Shown piece after piece: positions 1 through 9,981 of a stretch of DNA of 64,000 bases. Location: positions 2,914,001 through 2,978,000 of the forward strand of contig NZ_CP041783.1 in the NCBI RefSeq assembly GCF_007567505.1, in the 5' to 3' direction. The translations under genes and the position numbers were made by a program. Below the pieces are notes generated by a model, which searched no databases, was not told the DNA's origin, and saw only the letters and a program-made list of their open reading frames with translations. This DNA comes from Shewanella donghaensis. GTDB taxonomy: Bacteria; Pseudomonadota; Gammaproteobacteria; Enterobacterales; Shewanellaceae. Position 1 is the stretch's first letter. The number at the start of each line of letters is the position of its first letter.

Positions 1-41
1 TCTCAATCGAAGACGCTAAATCTGTAGCGCGATCTTTATAA
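1..41 (+). CDS. possible 3' end of an upstream gene (partial)
   Basis: The frame beginning at base 3 reads SIEDAKSVARSL and then TAA at 39-41, which looks like the last residues of a protein entering from the left edge. Only 12 codons are visible, so the product cannot be named. The stretch from 42 to 225 shows nothing beyond the leader of menD; it is AT-rich and would hold the menD promoter. Confidence 0.3.
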   Translation, partial: SIEDAKSVARSL

Positions 42-225
42 CACTATGTCTATGATATTAAACCGCTACCATCGGCAAGCTGTCGATGTGCTGTAAACAA
101 TTTAATGGCACAGATTTTTAGCTTTTTAATAAAGGGATTTTATAATTTTTCAATCGAAATCTTAGATATACCCGCTTGATAGCGTTACACTTCTGCTAAC
201 TGATTTTTTTATTAGGTTTCTCAAC

Positions 226-1953
226 ATGCAATCACAGCCGACATCTGACATTAACTTACTTTGGGGCTCTCTTATTTTAGAAGAGCTAGCAAGATTAGGA
301 GTGCAACATGTCTGCATGGCACCCGGCTCTCGCTCAACCCCACTGACGTTAGCGGCTGCTGCTCAATCTAACTTGCAACGTCATCTGCATTTTGATGAAC
401 GTGGACTTGGATTTATGGCACTGGGTTTAGCCAAATCAAGCCAAAGCCCGGTGGCAATCATTACCACTTCTGGTACTGCGGTGGCTAACTTGTATCCTGC
501 GATTGTTGAAGCCTGGCTCACTCAAGTTCCCTTGATTGTATTAACGGGCGACCGCCCCCCTGAACTCATTGGTTGTGGCGCCAATCAAGCCATTGTGCAA
601 CCTGCAATATTTGCTGATTATGCCAAACAAGTCAATTTACCCACACCCGATACAGCTATTAGCCCTAATGCGTTATTGACCACCATCGATGAAGCCGTAG
701 CAAACTTGTCGCAGCCGGTGCATTTCAATTGCATGTATAGAGAACCACTGTACCCAACAGAACTAGAAACTTTAGCGCAATTAGCACAGTCATTAAGCCA
801 TTATGTATCGCCAATAAAAGCCTGGTTAAGTCACTCACATCCTTACACTGACTATGGTCTGCTAACGCAATCCAACTTGCCTAGCCAAGACACCATGATG
901 CGATTTGTCCATGGTAAAGGGATTATTGTTGCTGGAACATTGTCGCCTCAGGAAGACCCACAACAGATTGTTGAGTTATCGCAAAAACTAGGCTGGCCGA
1001 TTGTGGCTGATGCACAATCACAACTGAGACAACACCCGAGTGTGATAGGTCATATTGATCAACTACTGTTAAATCCTAAAGCCAGTAAATTTATTGAACA
1101 AGCTGACAGAGTGGTGGTTTTTGGCGGCCGCTTTATTTCTAAAAGGTTAATGAGCTTTATCGCCAACCACCAATGGCACAGTTACTGGCAAGTATTGCCC
1201 AATCAGCAACGCTTAGATCCTGACCATCAATCAAAACGTATTTGGCAAACCACTATCACAGATATGTGTAACAACAATTGGCCACGGTCATCACAGGCTA
1301 ATTGGGGCTTAAACTTAGTCAATCACAACCAACAACTTGAGGCTTTGTTAGCACAACATATTGACCAAAGCGGCTTTGGTGAGCCTCTCGTGGTTCGTCA
1401 AATAGCCAAGCAACAGACCTCATCTCATCAGTGGTTTATTGGTAACAGCCTGCCAATTCGCCTATACGATATGTATGCACCAATTGTGTGTGAACCGCCT
1501 AATATCTACACCAACCGTGGTGCATCAGGTATCGACGGGCTAATTGCTACAGCATCTGGTGTAGCCTTAGCCAATAAGCAACCAACAACCTTACTGATTG
1601 GCGATATCTCCAGTCTGCACGACTTAAATTCATTAGCTATAACAAAACAAATCAACAGCCCTTTTGTCATTGTGATTTTAAATAATGACGGCGGTAATAT
1701 CTTTAACCTGCTACCCGTACCGAACGATGAAATTCGTGAACAATATTATCGTTTAAGCCATGGTTTGGAATTTGGCTATGCGGCTGCAATGTTTGGCTTA
1801 CCCTATAACCAAGTGGACAGTTTAGCCAGCTTTGATGAAGCCTACGCTGATGCTATGGCATACAAAGGCACATCAGTGATTGAAGTGAATGTCAGCCCAA
1901 CACAAGCGAGCGATCAAATAAAGCTCATCACACAATGGGTGAAACAACACTAA
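226..1953 (+). CDS. menD: SEPHCHC synthase MenD (menaquinone biosynthesis)
   Basis: Thiamine-diphosphate enzyme that condenses isochorismate with 2-oxoglutarate to SEPHCHC, the first committed step of menaquinone synthesis; cytosolic. The 575 residues are full length for MenD. The N-terminal ThDP-binding domain has the APGSRSTP motif (about residues 32-39) and the cofactor-activating Glu58 in HFDERG. The C-terminal domain has the ThDP/Mg motif starting GDISS (about 459) and ending in NN (486-487), followed by the GGNIF segment typical of MenD. It is the first gene of a tight menDHCE operon, and its stop overlaps the menH start. No isochorismate synthase gene is visible upstream within the window. 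Confidence 0.97.
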   Translation: MQSQPTSDINLLWGSLILEELARLGVQHVCMAPGSRSTPLTLAAAAQSNLQRHLHFDERGLGFMALGLAKSSQSPVAIITTSGTAVANLYPAIVEAWLTQVPLIVLTGDRPPELIGCGANQAIVQPAIFADYAKQVNLPTPDTAISPNALLTTIDEAVANLSQPVHFNCMYREPLYPTELETLAQLAQSLSHYVSPIKAWLSHSHPYTDYGLLTQSNLPSQDTMMRFVHGKGIIVAGTLSPQEDPQQIVELSQKLGWPIVADAQSQLRQHPSVIGHIDQLLLNPKASKFIEQADRVVVFGGRFISKRLMSFIANHQWHSYWQVLPNQQRLDPDHQSKRIWQTTITDMCNNNWPRSSQANWGLNLVNHNQQLEALLAQHIDQSGFGEPLVVRQIAKQQTSSHQWFIGNSLPIRLYDMYAPIVCEPPNIYTNRGASGIDGLIATASGVALANKQPTTLLIGDISSLHDLNSLAITKQINSPFVIVILNNDGGNIFNLLPVPNDEIREQYYRLSHGLEFGYAAAMFGLPYNQVDSLASFDEAYADAMAYKGTSVIEVNVSPTQASDQIKLITQWVKQH

Positions 1954-2723
1954 TGCCAATCATTAACCGTTGTGGTGACACCGACCTACCTGCACTGGTG
2001 TTATTGCATGGATTTCTAGGCTCAAAAGAAGATTGGCAAGCAAGCTTGCCAATCTTAAGTCAGCATTTTCACTGTATTTGCATCGACTTGCCTGGGCATG
2101 GTGAAAATGAGCTTATCTTGCCAACGCCTGGATTTGAAACCGCAGCGAAATTCATAGTCGATAAAGTCACTGAACTCGGCTATCCAAGATTTCACTTATT
2201 GGGCTATTCATTGGGCGGACGAATGGCACTGCATATTGCTAAGTTTTACCCCCAATCGCTATTAAGCCTAGTCCTTGAATCATCTCACCTAGGGTTAACT
2301 ACCATGAAAGAAAAGCAGACACGATTAAGCCAGGATCAAAAGTGGGCAGATAAACTGACTTCTGAGCCTATTGGCGATTTTCTTGCCCAATGGTATCAGC
2401 AAGCTGTGTTTGCAGAATTATCCCTAGATGAGAGAGCAAAGCTGATTGCGATTCGAAGTAAGAATAATCCACAAGCACTATTACATTGCTATAAAAGTAC
2501 CTCACTGGGATTACAAGAAAATGGCCAACATGTACTGAAACACTTACACTGCCCCACCTATATGTTGGTCGGGCAGCAAGACAGTAAATTCAGTCAACTT
2601 GCTCAGCAATGGCAGCAAAGTGCTGGTTTAACCGTTATCACTATTGCTGACAGTGGCCACAATGTTCATAAGGCTCAACCCAGCGTATTTGCAGCAAAGA
2701 TAATTCAAACTCTACACGCTTAA
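1953..2723 (+). CDS. menH: SHCHC synthase MenH (alpha/beta hydrolase)
   Basis: Eliminates pyruvate from SEPHCHC to give SHCHC, the step after MenD. It has the alpha/beta-hydrolase fold with an HGFLGS oxyanion segment, the nucleophile elbow GYSLGG (Ser86), Asp210 in QQDSKF and His236 in DSGHNVHK. The serine and aspartate fall on the same numbers as in E. coli MenH when the ATG at 1953 is used, which is why I chose that start. It overlaps the menD stop as TAATG, suggesting translational coupling. An in-frame ATG at 1935 would add six residues. Confidence 0.95.
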   Translation: MPIINRCGDTDLPALVLLHGFLGSKEDWQASLPILSQHFHCICIDLPGHGENELILPTPGFETAAKFIVDKVTELGYPRFHLLGYSLGGRMALHIAKFYPQSLLSLVLESSHLGLTTMKEKQTRLSQDQKWADKLTSEPIGDFLAQWYQQAVFAELSLDERAKLIAIRSKNNPQALLHCYKSTSLGLQENGQHVLKHLHCPTYMLVGQQDSKFSQLAQQWQQSAGLTVITIADSGHNVHKAQPSVFAAKIIQTLHA

Positions 2724-2734
2724 GGACATCATTC

Positions 2735-3916
2735 ATGCCAATCGCTGATACGAATAACAATGAGGTTTTTATGAGTGACATACTCATTAGTCAACTTGAG
2801 CTTTATCGCTACCATATCGATTTAGCACCAAACCTGCCTGTTGCTAGTCAGCGAATTAATCAGCGTCACGGGCTGGTAATTTCAGCAAGCCTAACTAATG
2901 GTAGGCAAGCTTTTGTAGAGATATCTCCGCTATCTGGTACCGATATAACAAGTGCTGCGTTAACCGGTTTTAGTCATGAGTCACTTGCTGATGCAATCAA
3001 TCAGTTAACCCCAATATTGCCAAGTTTAGTCGGAAAGAAAGTTAACCATATTGATGATGTTATTGCTGCAGAAACTCTAGTGCCTTCGGTTGCTTTTGGC
3101 TTAAGTTTATTAGCATTGAAACTTAACGGCGCTTTTGATCACCCTCAATATGATTATGCTCAGTCAATGCAAAGCAAAATTGGCCTTTTCTATTATCAAC
3201 CAGAGTCAGATCTGAACATGCTACAGGCAAAAATTGCCCAATTAGATAAACGCAGCTACTCAGTAAAAGTGAAAGTCGCCCAGGCCAGCATTGAACAAGA
3301 AATTACTTACATACACCAAATTCTAGAGGTTAACCCAAAGCTAAAGCTGCGTTTAGATGCCAACCAAGGCTTTACACCTGAGCAAGCCATTGAGTTTTTA
3401 GCTTGTGTGCCAAAAGCATCAATTGAGTACATTGAAGAGCCATGTAAAACCCTTGCTGACAGCCAGTTGGTTTATCAAAGCCTTAAAATACCTTTCGCAC
3501 TGGATGAAAGCTTGAACGACAATAGCTACCAATTTGAAATGCTCAATGGCCTAACAGCGCTTGTTATCAAGCCCACTATTATCGGCGATATAAAGAAGCT
3601 AAAAGCATTAATAACCACAGCTAACAGTCATGGTGTTCGCTGTATTTTAAGCTCAAGCTTAGAAGCAAATCTTGGGATTAATGATTTAGCCAAATTAAGC
3701 TATATGTTGACGCCAGATGAGACTCCAGGATTAGATACTTTAAGCAGTTTTACCGAGCCATTAATTGATAATCAAGGACTGCTCAATATGCAGGTTTGTC
3801 AGTTACTACAAAGTGAGACTTTAATTCAAGATCAGCCCCAAGAGCTGAACCAAGATCAGACTCAAATTCTGACCCAAACTCAAGCTACTGAAATAGAAGA
3901 TCACGGTAAAAACTAA
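2735..3916 (+). CDS. menC: o-succinylbenzoate synthase MenC
   Basis: Dehydrates SHCHC to o-succinylbenzoate. Enolase-superfamily signatures are in order: KVKV with catalytic lysines about 178/180, metal ligand Asp208 in RLDANQG, metal ligand Glu in YIEEP, the DES metal-ligand segment in FALDESL, and the second catalytic lysine in VIKPTIIG. The ATG at 2735 has AAGGA eight bases upstream; an in-frame ATG at 2771 also has a TGAGG site, so the true N-terminus is undecided. The last ~35 residues form a Gln/Asp/Thr-rich tail after the conserved fold, longer than usual for the family. menE follows after one base. Confidence 0.94.
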   Translation: MPIADTNNNEVFMSDILISQLELYRYHIDLAPNLPVASQRINQRHGLVISASLTNGRQAFVEISPLSGTDITSAALTGFSHESLADAINQLTPILPSLVGKKVNHIDDVIAAETLVPSVAFGLSLLALKLNGAFDHPQYDYAQSMQSKIGLFYYQPESDLNMLQAKIAQLDKRSYSVKVKVAQASIEQEITYIHQILEVNPKLKLRLDANQGFTPEQAIEFLACVPKASIEYIEEPCKTLADSQLVYQSLKIPFALDESLNDNSYQFEMLNGLTALVIKPTIIGDIKKLKALITTANSHGVRCILSSSLEANLGINDLAKLSYMLTPDETPGLDTLSSFTEPLIDNQGLLNMQVCQLLQSETLIQDQPQELNQDQTQILTQTQATEIEDHGKN

Positions 3917-3917
3917 G

Positions 3918-5408
3918 ATGACTCAGATGATTTCGCCATTACATCAAACTGCCATTGACCACCCCGATGCAGTGGCAATCGTGTTACCTAATGGTACTGC
4001 TGGAACATCTCAAATTAGCTATATTGAACTTAGTCAGATGATATTGTTGTTAGCGCAGCAACTGAGTGCTCAAGGTGTAGTGAAAGGCCACCGCATTGCT
4101 AGTATCAGTCACAACAACCTAGAAATGATTTGCCTATATTGGGCTTGCATTGATTTAGGCACATTATTTGTCCCAATATCTCCTCGTTTCCCTGCGATAC
4201 AAGTGAGCCAATTATGTCAGCGCTTTAACATCAATAGTTATTGGTTAGATCAGCAAGTTGCGTCAGCAATGGAGCAACCCTTAACCCAGCAACTTAGCGC
4301 AGCTAAACTTACCGTAAATGTGAACACTCAGAACAATAACCAAGCCCCCCTTAGAGCGAGCCCTGTAGACGTTAGAGCCGCAGTTAACGTTATCCTCACC
4401 TCTGGCTCAACTGGAACGCCTAAAGGCGTTGTACATAGCCTTAGCAATCATATTGCTAGTGCGAAAGGCTCTGCGGTTAATATTGTTTTAAATGAAGGTG
4501 ATAGCTGGTTACTTTCTTTGCCTCTATTTCATATTGGTGGTTTAGCTATTGTGAATCGTTGCGCTATTGCGGCGGCGACATTAATCATGAGTTCAAGTAA
4601 ACCGCTGACTGAACAATTAACGCAAACGCCCATAAGCCATCTATCATTAGTCTCCGCGCAATTAAGCCAAATTCTTAATGAGGATCCAGATGCGCTGCAA
4701 CATGTGAAAGCCTTATTGTTGGGCGGCGGCGCGATTGATGCTGACTTAGTTAGTTCGCTCGAGAAACTCAATATCAATGCATTTTGCAGCTACGGTATGT
4801 CTGAAATGAGTTCGCAAATCACCACGGCAGCGATTAATACTCAGCACCATCTAGGAACTGCGCTGCCTCAAAGACAATTAAAGCTAATCGACGGGGTTAT
4901 TTGGGTCAAAGGACCTTGTCTGTTTTTAGGCTATTTATCTGATGAGTCAACATCATTAAAACTTGAAAAAACACTGGATAACGACGGCTGGTTTTGCACT
5001 CAGGATCAAGGCCGATTAGATCCGCAGGGTAATCTGCATTTGTTAGGCCGTGTGGATAATATGTTTATTTGTGGTGGTGAGAATATTCACCCAGAAGAAA
5101 TTGAAGCGGCACTTAGAGCACATCCTGATATTGCTCAAGCCATTGTATTCCCGCAGCATGATGCAAAATTCAGTTTATTACCTGCCGCGATAATTCAATT
5201 CAACACAACTGGCTCTGGCTCTGGCTCTGGCTCTGGCTTATCAGTAGAAACTATTACTGAGATAGAAACCACAATAACCACCAATATTGCGCGATTCAAG
5301 CGACCTCGTCACTATTATGCTTGGCCAGATAATATTGAATCTGCCAGTTTAAAAACCCCTAGAAAACAGATTATTGCCGCCATTAAGGCTCAATATAATC
5401 TCGACTGA
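3918..5408 (+). CDS. menE: o-succinylbenzoate-CoA ligase MenE
   Basis: ATP-dependent acyl-CoA ligase that activates o-succinylbenzoate for ring closure by MenB. It belongs to the ANL adenylating family: phosphate-binding loop LTSGSTGTPKG (about residues 160-170), motif SYGMSE, the GRVDNMFICGGENI hinge region and a C-terminal lysine region TPRKQ. At 496 residues it is slightly long because of a Gly-Ser run at about residues 432-440, encoded by a hexanucleotide repeat. It is the last gene of menDHCE; no menB or menA is in the window. Confidence 0.95.
   Translation: MTQMISPLHQTAIDHPDAVAIVLPNGTAGTSQISYIELSQMILLLAQQLSAQGVVKGHRIASISHNNLEMICLYWACIDLGTLFVPISPRFPAIQVSQLCQRFNINSYWLDQQVASAMEQPLTQQLSAAKLTVNVNTQNNNQAPLRASPVDVRAAVNVILTSGSTGTPKGVVHSLSNHIASAKGSAVNIVLNEGDSWLLSLPLFHIGGLAIVNRCAIAAATLIMSSSKPLTEQLTQTPISHLSLVSAQLSQILNEDPDALQHVKALLLGGGAIDADLVSSLEKLNINAFCSYGMSEMSSQITTAAINTQHHLGTALPQRQLKLIDGVIWVKGPCLFLGYLSDESTSLKLEKTLDNDGWFCTQDQGRLDPQGNLHLLGRVDNMFICGGENIHPEEIEAALRAHPDIAQAIVFPQHDAKFSLLPAAIIQFNTTGSGSGSGSGLSVETITEIETTITTNIARFKRPRHYYAWPDNIESASLKTPRKQIIAAIKAQYNLD
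5211..5240 (+). repeat. GGCTCT hexanucleotide microsatellite inside menE
   Basis: Four perfect GGCTCT units and one imperfect GGCTTA unit encode a Gly-Ser stretch in the C-terminal subdomain of MenE. The six-base unit preserves the frame whatever the copy number, so slippage would change only linker length. Confidence 0.85.
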
Positions 5409-5501
5409 TTATTTTATTGGATGGCTCTATTTATATTCGCGTTATATTCACCAAAAACTTATTCAACTCTACGAACTTTATATTTCATAAATTTTAAGCA
5501 C

Positions 5502-5526
5502 AAAAAAACCTGCATTAGCAGGTTTT
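5502..5526. terminator. bidirectional rho-independent terminator between menE and rpoH
   Basis: Stem AACCTGC/GCAGGTT with loop ATTA, A-run on the left and T-run on the right. It lies between the convergent ends of menE (plus) and rpoH (minus). The longer T-run is on the minus strand. Confidence 0.85.
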
Positions 5527-5564
5527 AATCGTTAGCGAGATTGAAACGGATCAATCTGAACTTA

Positions 5565-6425
5565 TTAGATGTCCATACAAGACTTAAGCTTGGTCATGGC
5601 ATTCTTTTCAAGCTGTCTAATACGTTCTGCAGACACTTGGTAAGTAGTCGCAAGTTCTTGTAATGTTGTCTTGTCGTCATCCAACCAACGGGCTCTTAGG
5701 ATATGTTGGCTACGTTCATCAAGGGTTTTAATCGCCGAGAATAAACGGGCTTGAGAGTCAGACTCCCAATTTTGGTTTTCAACTTCAACGGCAACATCAG
5801 AAGAGTGATCTTCTAAAAAATGAACCGGGGCAAAATCAGCACCGTCATCATCATTATCGTTTGTTAAATCAAATGCTGGATCTTGGGCCGCCATGCGCGA
5901 CTCCATTTCCATGACGTCTTTTTTCGTCACCCCTAAATTTTCAGCCACCATGCCGACTTCTTCATCGCTAAACCAGCCTAAACGCTTTTTAGTTTTACGA
6001 ATATTGAAGAACAATTTACGTTGCGCTTTGGTGGTGGCCACTTTCACGATACGCCAGTTTTTAAGCACGTACTCATGAATTTCAGCTTTAATCCAATGCA
6101 CAGCAAAAGACACTAGGCGTACACCAACATTCGGATCAAAACGTTTTACCGCTTTCATCAAGCCAATGTTGCCTTCTTGAATCAGATCCGCTTGTGGCAA
6201 ACCATATCCAGAATAACCTTTGGCCACATGCACAACAAAGCGCAAGTGCGACATAATCAGTTTCTTCGCTGCTTGTAGGTCACCAGTTTCTTGCAAACGC
6301 TTGGCTAGCTCCTGCTCTTCATCGACCCCAAGCATATCGATGCCTGTGACTGACTGCATATAAGCTTCTAAGCTGCTACTACCTCTAGGGACAGTAAGTG
6401 ACATAGATTGCGATTGAAAGGCCAT
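5565..6425 (-). CDS. rpoH: RNA polymerase sigma-32 factor RpoH
   Basis: Heat-shock sigma factor that directs RNA polymerase to chaperone and protease promoters. Region 2 carries [19 protein letters not shown] and [28 protein letters not shown]; the RpoH-box segment [20 protein letters not shown] follows; region 4.2 ends [15 protein letters not shown] chose the ATG at 6425 because GGAG sits five bases upstream and it gives 286 residues, close to the 284 of E. coli; an upstream ATG at 6491 would add 22 residues absent from the family. ftsX ends about 255 bases upstream on the same strand, and that gap would hold the rpoH promoters; I could not assign one by eye. Confidence 0.97.
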   Translation of the reverse strand: MAFQSQSMSLTVPRGSSSLEAYMQSVTGIDMLGVDEEQELAKRLQETGDLQAAKKLIMSHLRFVVHVAKGYSGYGLPQADLIQEGNIGLMKAVKRFDPNVGVRLVSFAVHWIKAEIHEYVLKNWRIVKVATTKAQRKLFFNIRKTKKRLGWFSDEEVGMVAENLGVTKKDVMEMESRMAAQDPAFDLTNDNDDDGADFAPVHFLEDHSSDVAVEVENQNWESDSQARLFSAIKTLDERSQHILRARWLDDDKTTLQELATTYQVSAERIRQLEKNAMTKLKSCMDI

Positions 6426-6679
6426 TGGCGCTCCTACTTTAACAACGATTAAAACAAGTCTTTGACTAAATCCTTTGCTGTTTTTTAGCAAAGGTTCGTG
6501 AACTATCTACGATATGACAACATATGTCAACAGACGTTCAGTATTAGTGGGTGCACAATTTATGTACTTAATTATACTCGGCTTAAAAGGCCTTGATTGC
6601 AAGTGAACAAAAGTTCATTTTTCCAACTACCCATCTAGTCAGCATAAATTTATCTACAGAAAATTGTACGTTGAAATAC

Positions 6680-7645
6680 CTAAGAAGGTTCAATTGAACG
6701 TAAATGTTGCCTTACCGATAAGTATGAACCTAGCCAGCCTAAAAATGAGGCTAATAATACTAGCTTAATTAGCTCAGCAAAACTCAATGATTGAATCTGT
6801 AATTGACTGCCATATAACCCTAATAACTCACCCAGTGCAGAGTCGAGATACCACACCAACAAGTTAATAATTACCCAGGCCAGTACACCACCAATAACGC
6901 CATACCAAATACCGGTATAAAGAAACGGCCTTTGAATAAAGGATTCTGTCGCGCCAACTAGCTTCATCACTTCAATTTCGGTGCGGCGATTCATAATCGC
7001 TAAGCGAATAGTATTGCCAATCACTAACACCACAGCTAATACCAGTAATGCAGCAATAGCGAGTACAGTACGCTCAATGAGTTTCACCATAGCTTGTAGA
7101 CGTTCAAGCCATTCAATATCTAAACGGCCAAAACTCACTTCGGGTTCACGTTCAAGCTTAACTAATAGTTGTCTCGCACCTTCAGGGCTTGAGTGGCGAG
7201 CCAGAGGTGTAACCACTACCACTGCAGGTAAAGGGTTACTATCAAGATAAGATAATGCTTCACCAAAACCTGATAAACGTTGGAATTCTTCTAGCGCTTG
7301 CTCACGACTTATATAATGAACAACATCCACTTCGGCATAAACTTTTATACGGGTCATTAAACTTTGAATCGATTGCTCGCTACGCCCTTCATTAATGAAC
7401 AGCGAAATCTCTGCCGCGTTATTCCAGGATTGGGTAATATTTTCAGCATTTTTAACGAGTACTTGTAAAGCAGCTGGCAAACTCAAGCTCACCCCAAGTA
7501 CTGCCATGGTCATGACAGAAGAAACAGGGTTACGCCAAAGCTCACCAATACTGGCCATAGCTTGTTGAATATGGCGCACAAAGAACATCACCACGCGACC
7601 AGTAAAAGGCAGTTTACTTGCGGTAATTTTAACTTTTTTGGTCAT
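6680..7645 (-). CDS. ftsX: cell division ABC transporter permease FtsX
   Basis: Inner-membrane partner of FtsE; the complex relays the divisome state to periplasmic amidase activators. 321 residues with a cytoplasmic N-terminus, a first membrane helix at about 50-70 (SVMTMAVLGVSLSLPAALQV), a periplasmic domain and three C-terminal helices (from about 195), the FtsX/MacB permease layout. Its ATG overlaps the ftsE stop by one base (TAATG), so the pair is translationally coupled. Confidence 0.96.
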   Translation of the reverse strand: MTKKVKITASKLPFTGRVVMFFVRHIQQAMASIGELWRNPVSSVMTMAVLGVSLSLPAALQVLVKNAENITQSWNNAAEISLFINEGRSEQSIQSLMTRIKVYAEVDVVHYISREQALEEFQRLSGFGEALSYLDSNPLPAVVVVTPLARHSSPEGARQLLVKLEREPEVSFGRLDIEWLERLQAMVKLIERTVLAIAALLVLAVVLVIGNTIRLAIMNRRTEIEVMKLVGATESFIQRPFLYTGIWYGVIGGVLAWVIINLLVWYLDSALGELLGLYGSQLQIQSLSFAELIKLVLLASFLGWLGSYLSVRQHLRSIEPS

Positions 7646-8337
7646 TATGCTTGTCCTTCAGTGGTAGCAGAATAAAGCTCTTCACTGCCAAGCATTTTTC
7701 CGTGGCGCAAGGTCAAGGTGCGGTACTTCATCCGTGCAATGAGTCCCAAATCATGGGTTGCGATGAGTACGCTAGTACCAGAGTCATGGAAGGTTTCGAA
7801 TAATCTGAGGATATCCATCGATAACTTAGGATCTAAGTTACCCGTTGGTTCGTCGGCAAGTAATAGCGGCGGTTTATTCACAATCGCGCGGGCTATACCG
7901 ACTCGTTGCTGCTCACCACCAGATAACATGATTGGCAAATGACGTTCTTTGCCATATAAACCCACCATGTCTAATGCACCTGCAACGCGTTTACGAATTT
8001 CACCGTGAGAAAAACCTTCAATCACTAATGGCAGCGCAATATTATCAAATACGCTCTTATCCATCAGTAGATGATGATTCTGGAAAATCATGCCGATATT
8101 ACGACGTAGATATGGCACATGTTTCTTGCCTAATTTGGCAATATCATGACCATTAATCGACACTTTACCGGCACTGGCTCTTTCGATAACGGTGATCAAT
8201 TTGAGCAAGGTACTTTTACCTGCGCCAGAATGTCCGGTTAAAAAGGCCATTTCCCCTTGTTGCAGGTGAAAATTAACTTCAGAGAGTGCTTTTTGGCCAC
8301 CCGGATAAATTTTACTGACTTGCTCAAACTGGATCAT
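7645..8337 (-). CDS. ftsE: cell division ATP-binding protein FtsE
   Basis: ATPase of the FtsEX complex. 230 residues with Walker A GHSGAGKST (about 35-43), Q-loop MIFQNHH, ABC signature LSGGEQQR (about 139-146), Walker B LLLADEPTG and switch histidine in THD. Lies between ftsY and ftsX in the conserved ftsY-ftsE-ftsX order, six bases after ftsY. Confidence 0.97.
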   Translation of the reverse strand: MIQFEQVSKIYPGGQKALSEVNFHLQQGEMAFLTGHSGAGKSTLLKLITVIERASAGKVSINGHDIAKLGKKHVPYLRRNIGMIFQNHHLLMDKSVFDNIALPLVIEGFSHGEIRKRVAGALDMVGLYGKERHLPIMLSGGEQQRVGIARAIVNKPPLLLADEPTGNLDPKLSMDILRLFETFHDSGTSVLIATHDLGLIARMKYRTLTLRHGKMLGSEELYSATTEGQA

Positions 8338-8343
8338 AAATGA

Positions 8344-9804
8344 CTATTCTGCCTTTTCCTGACTAAATAATGCTTCAATAAAATCGCTAGAATTAAAGGT
8401 GCGTAAGTCATCTATTTGCTCACCGACACCTATGTGACGAATGGGAATATTAAACTTATCTGCAATAGCGAAAATTACACCACCTTTAGCAGTACCATCT
8501 AACTTACTGATAGTAATACCTGTTACGCCAACAGCTTCTTGGAATAATTGCGCTTGGCTAATCGCATTTTGCCCTGTACTAGCATCTAGCGTTAGCATGA
8601 CTTCATGTGGTGTATTAGGGTCTAATTTTTTCATGACGCGAACAACTTTTTTCAGTTCTTCCATCAAGTGACTCTTATTCTGTAAACGACCTGCGGTATC
8701 TGCAATCAATACATCAACATTACGCGCTTTGGCAGCTTGTAATGCATCAAATAATACTGATGCACTATCGGCACCCGTATGCTGAGCAATCACAGGGATA
8801 TTATTACGTTGGCCCCAAACCTGTAACTGTTCAACCGCTGCTGCACGGAATGTGTCACCAGCTGCTAACATGACAGATTTACCTTGTTCTTCATACTGTT
8901 TTGCTAATTTACCAATGGTGGTCGTTTTACCCACACCATTAACACCTACCATTAGAATAACAAAAGGGCCGTCAGCATTTTCTGGAACAAGTGGGATTGC
9001 CACAGGGTCGAGAATTTTTTGCATCTCATCACGTAATAAATCATAAAGTGCTTCTGCATCTTTTAGCTGTCTGCGTGATGCTTGTGCAGTTAAGCTTTCA
9101 ATAAGTCGAGTGGTCGTTTCAACGCCCACATCGGCAATCAATAACTGTTCTTCCAACTCTTCGAATAAGTCATCATCAATTTTCTTACCGCGGAAGATAC
9201 CCATAAATCCGCTACCAATGTTTTCACTGGTACGAACCAATCCACGCTTTAAGCGAGCAAATAAACCTTCTTTTACGGGTTTAGCTTGAGGTTCATCAAT
9301 TTGAACCTGTTCTTGCTCTGACTCTTTTTCTAATTGAGCTTGCTCAGCTAATTCTTCAGCTGCGCATTCTTGTTCTGCTAATTCTGCAGCGACACGTTGT
9401 TGCTCTGCCAATTCCGAAGCAACACGTTCTTGCTCTGCCAATTCCGCAGCGACACGTTGTTGCTCTGCTAATTCCGCAGCAGCGCGTTCTTGCTCTGCCA
9501 ATTCTGCAGCAACACGTTCTTGTTCTGCTAATTCTGCAGCGACACGTTCTTGTTCTGCTAATTCTGCAGCAACACGTTCTTGCTCTGCCAATTCTGCAGC
9601 GACACGTTCTTGCTCTGCTAATGCCTCAGCTTCTTTGACAGTATTGGCTTGTTCTAATGCTAAAGCCTCGGCAGCTTGTTGCTGCTCAAGTTGCTCATCG
9701 GGTTGATTGGCATCAGCCTGTCGCTGCGCATTGTCGGTTGTAACTTGCTCTTGCTCTTTGGTTTTGTCTTTACGAAACCACGAAAAAAAACCTTTCTTTG
9801 CCAT
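8344..9804 (-). CDS. ftsY: signal recognition particle receptor FtsY
   Basis: SRP receptor GTPase that delivers ribosome-nascent chain complexes to SecYEG. The C-terminal NG domain has G1 GVNGVGKTTT, TFRAAA, DTAGRLQNKS, TKLDGTAKGG and the GVGEQIDDL end. The N-terminal acidic A domain is dominated by ten copies of a ten-residue LAEQERVAAE-type repeat (residues about 61-160), predicted to form a long charged helix or coiled coil. The A domain is variable in the family, but this regular amplification is striking. First gene of ftsYEX, divergent from rsmD. Confidence 0.97.
   Translation of the reverse strand: MAKKGFFSWFRKDKTKEQEQVTTDNAQRQADANQPDEQLEQQQAAEALALEQANTVKEAEALAEQERVAAELAEQERVAAELAEQERVAAELAEQERVAAELAEQERAAAELAEQQRVAAELAEQERVASELAEQQRVAAELAEQECAAEELAEQAQLEKESEQEQVQIDEPQAKPVKEGLFARLKRGLVRTSENIGSGFMGIFRGKKIDDDLFEELEEQLLIADVGVETTTRLIESLTAQASRRQLKDAEALYDLLRDEMQKILDPVAIPLVPENADGPFVILMVGVNGVGKTTTIGKLAKQYEEQGKSVMLAAGDTFRAAAVEQLQVWGQRNNIPVIAQHTGADSASVLFDALQAAKARNVDVLIADTAGRLQNKSHLMEELKKVVRVMKKLDPNTPHEVMLTLDASTGQNAISQAQLFQEAVGVTGITISKLDGTAKGGVIFAIADKFNIPIRHIGVGEQIDDLRTFNSSDFIEALFSQEKAE
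9325..9624 (-). repeat. ten tandem 30-bp repeats in ftsY
   Basis: Ten consecutive 30-bp units encode variants of LAEQERVAAE. Copies differ mainly at third codon positions and at E/Q and V/A changes. The unit is a multiple of three, so copy-number change keeps the frame and alters only the length of the acidic N-terminal arm. Confidence 0.9.
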
Positions 9805-9981
9805 GTCTACTACCAGTGCTTAATGAGCTATAAAATTCGGAGAAGTTATCTCAAACATTCAATACTAAACTTGTTAAAAGGAATGCTCACCTTTAAACAG
9901 CAGTTTGGTATAAAATATCGAGTATCTAATTGGTTGCATAGTCTACCACTTTCTTTGTTCAGGCAAAATCACGAGGGCAAA

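Noticed and set aside
9325..9624. CRISPR array
   Set aside because: Units are contiguous 30-bp coding repeats without unique spacers, inside ftsY.
9676..9981. N-terminal extension of rsmD to 298 residues
   Set aside because: It overlaps divergent ftsY coding sequence, has no family match, and the ATG at 9982 has a good ribosome site and gives the standard length.
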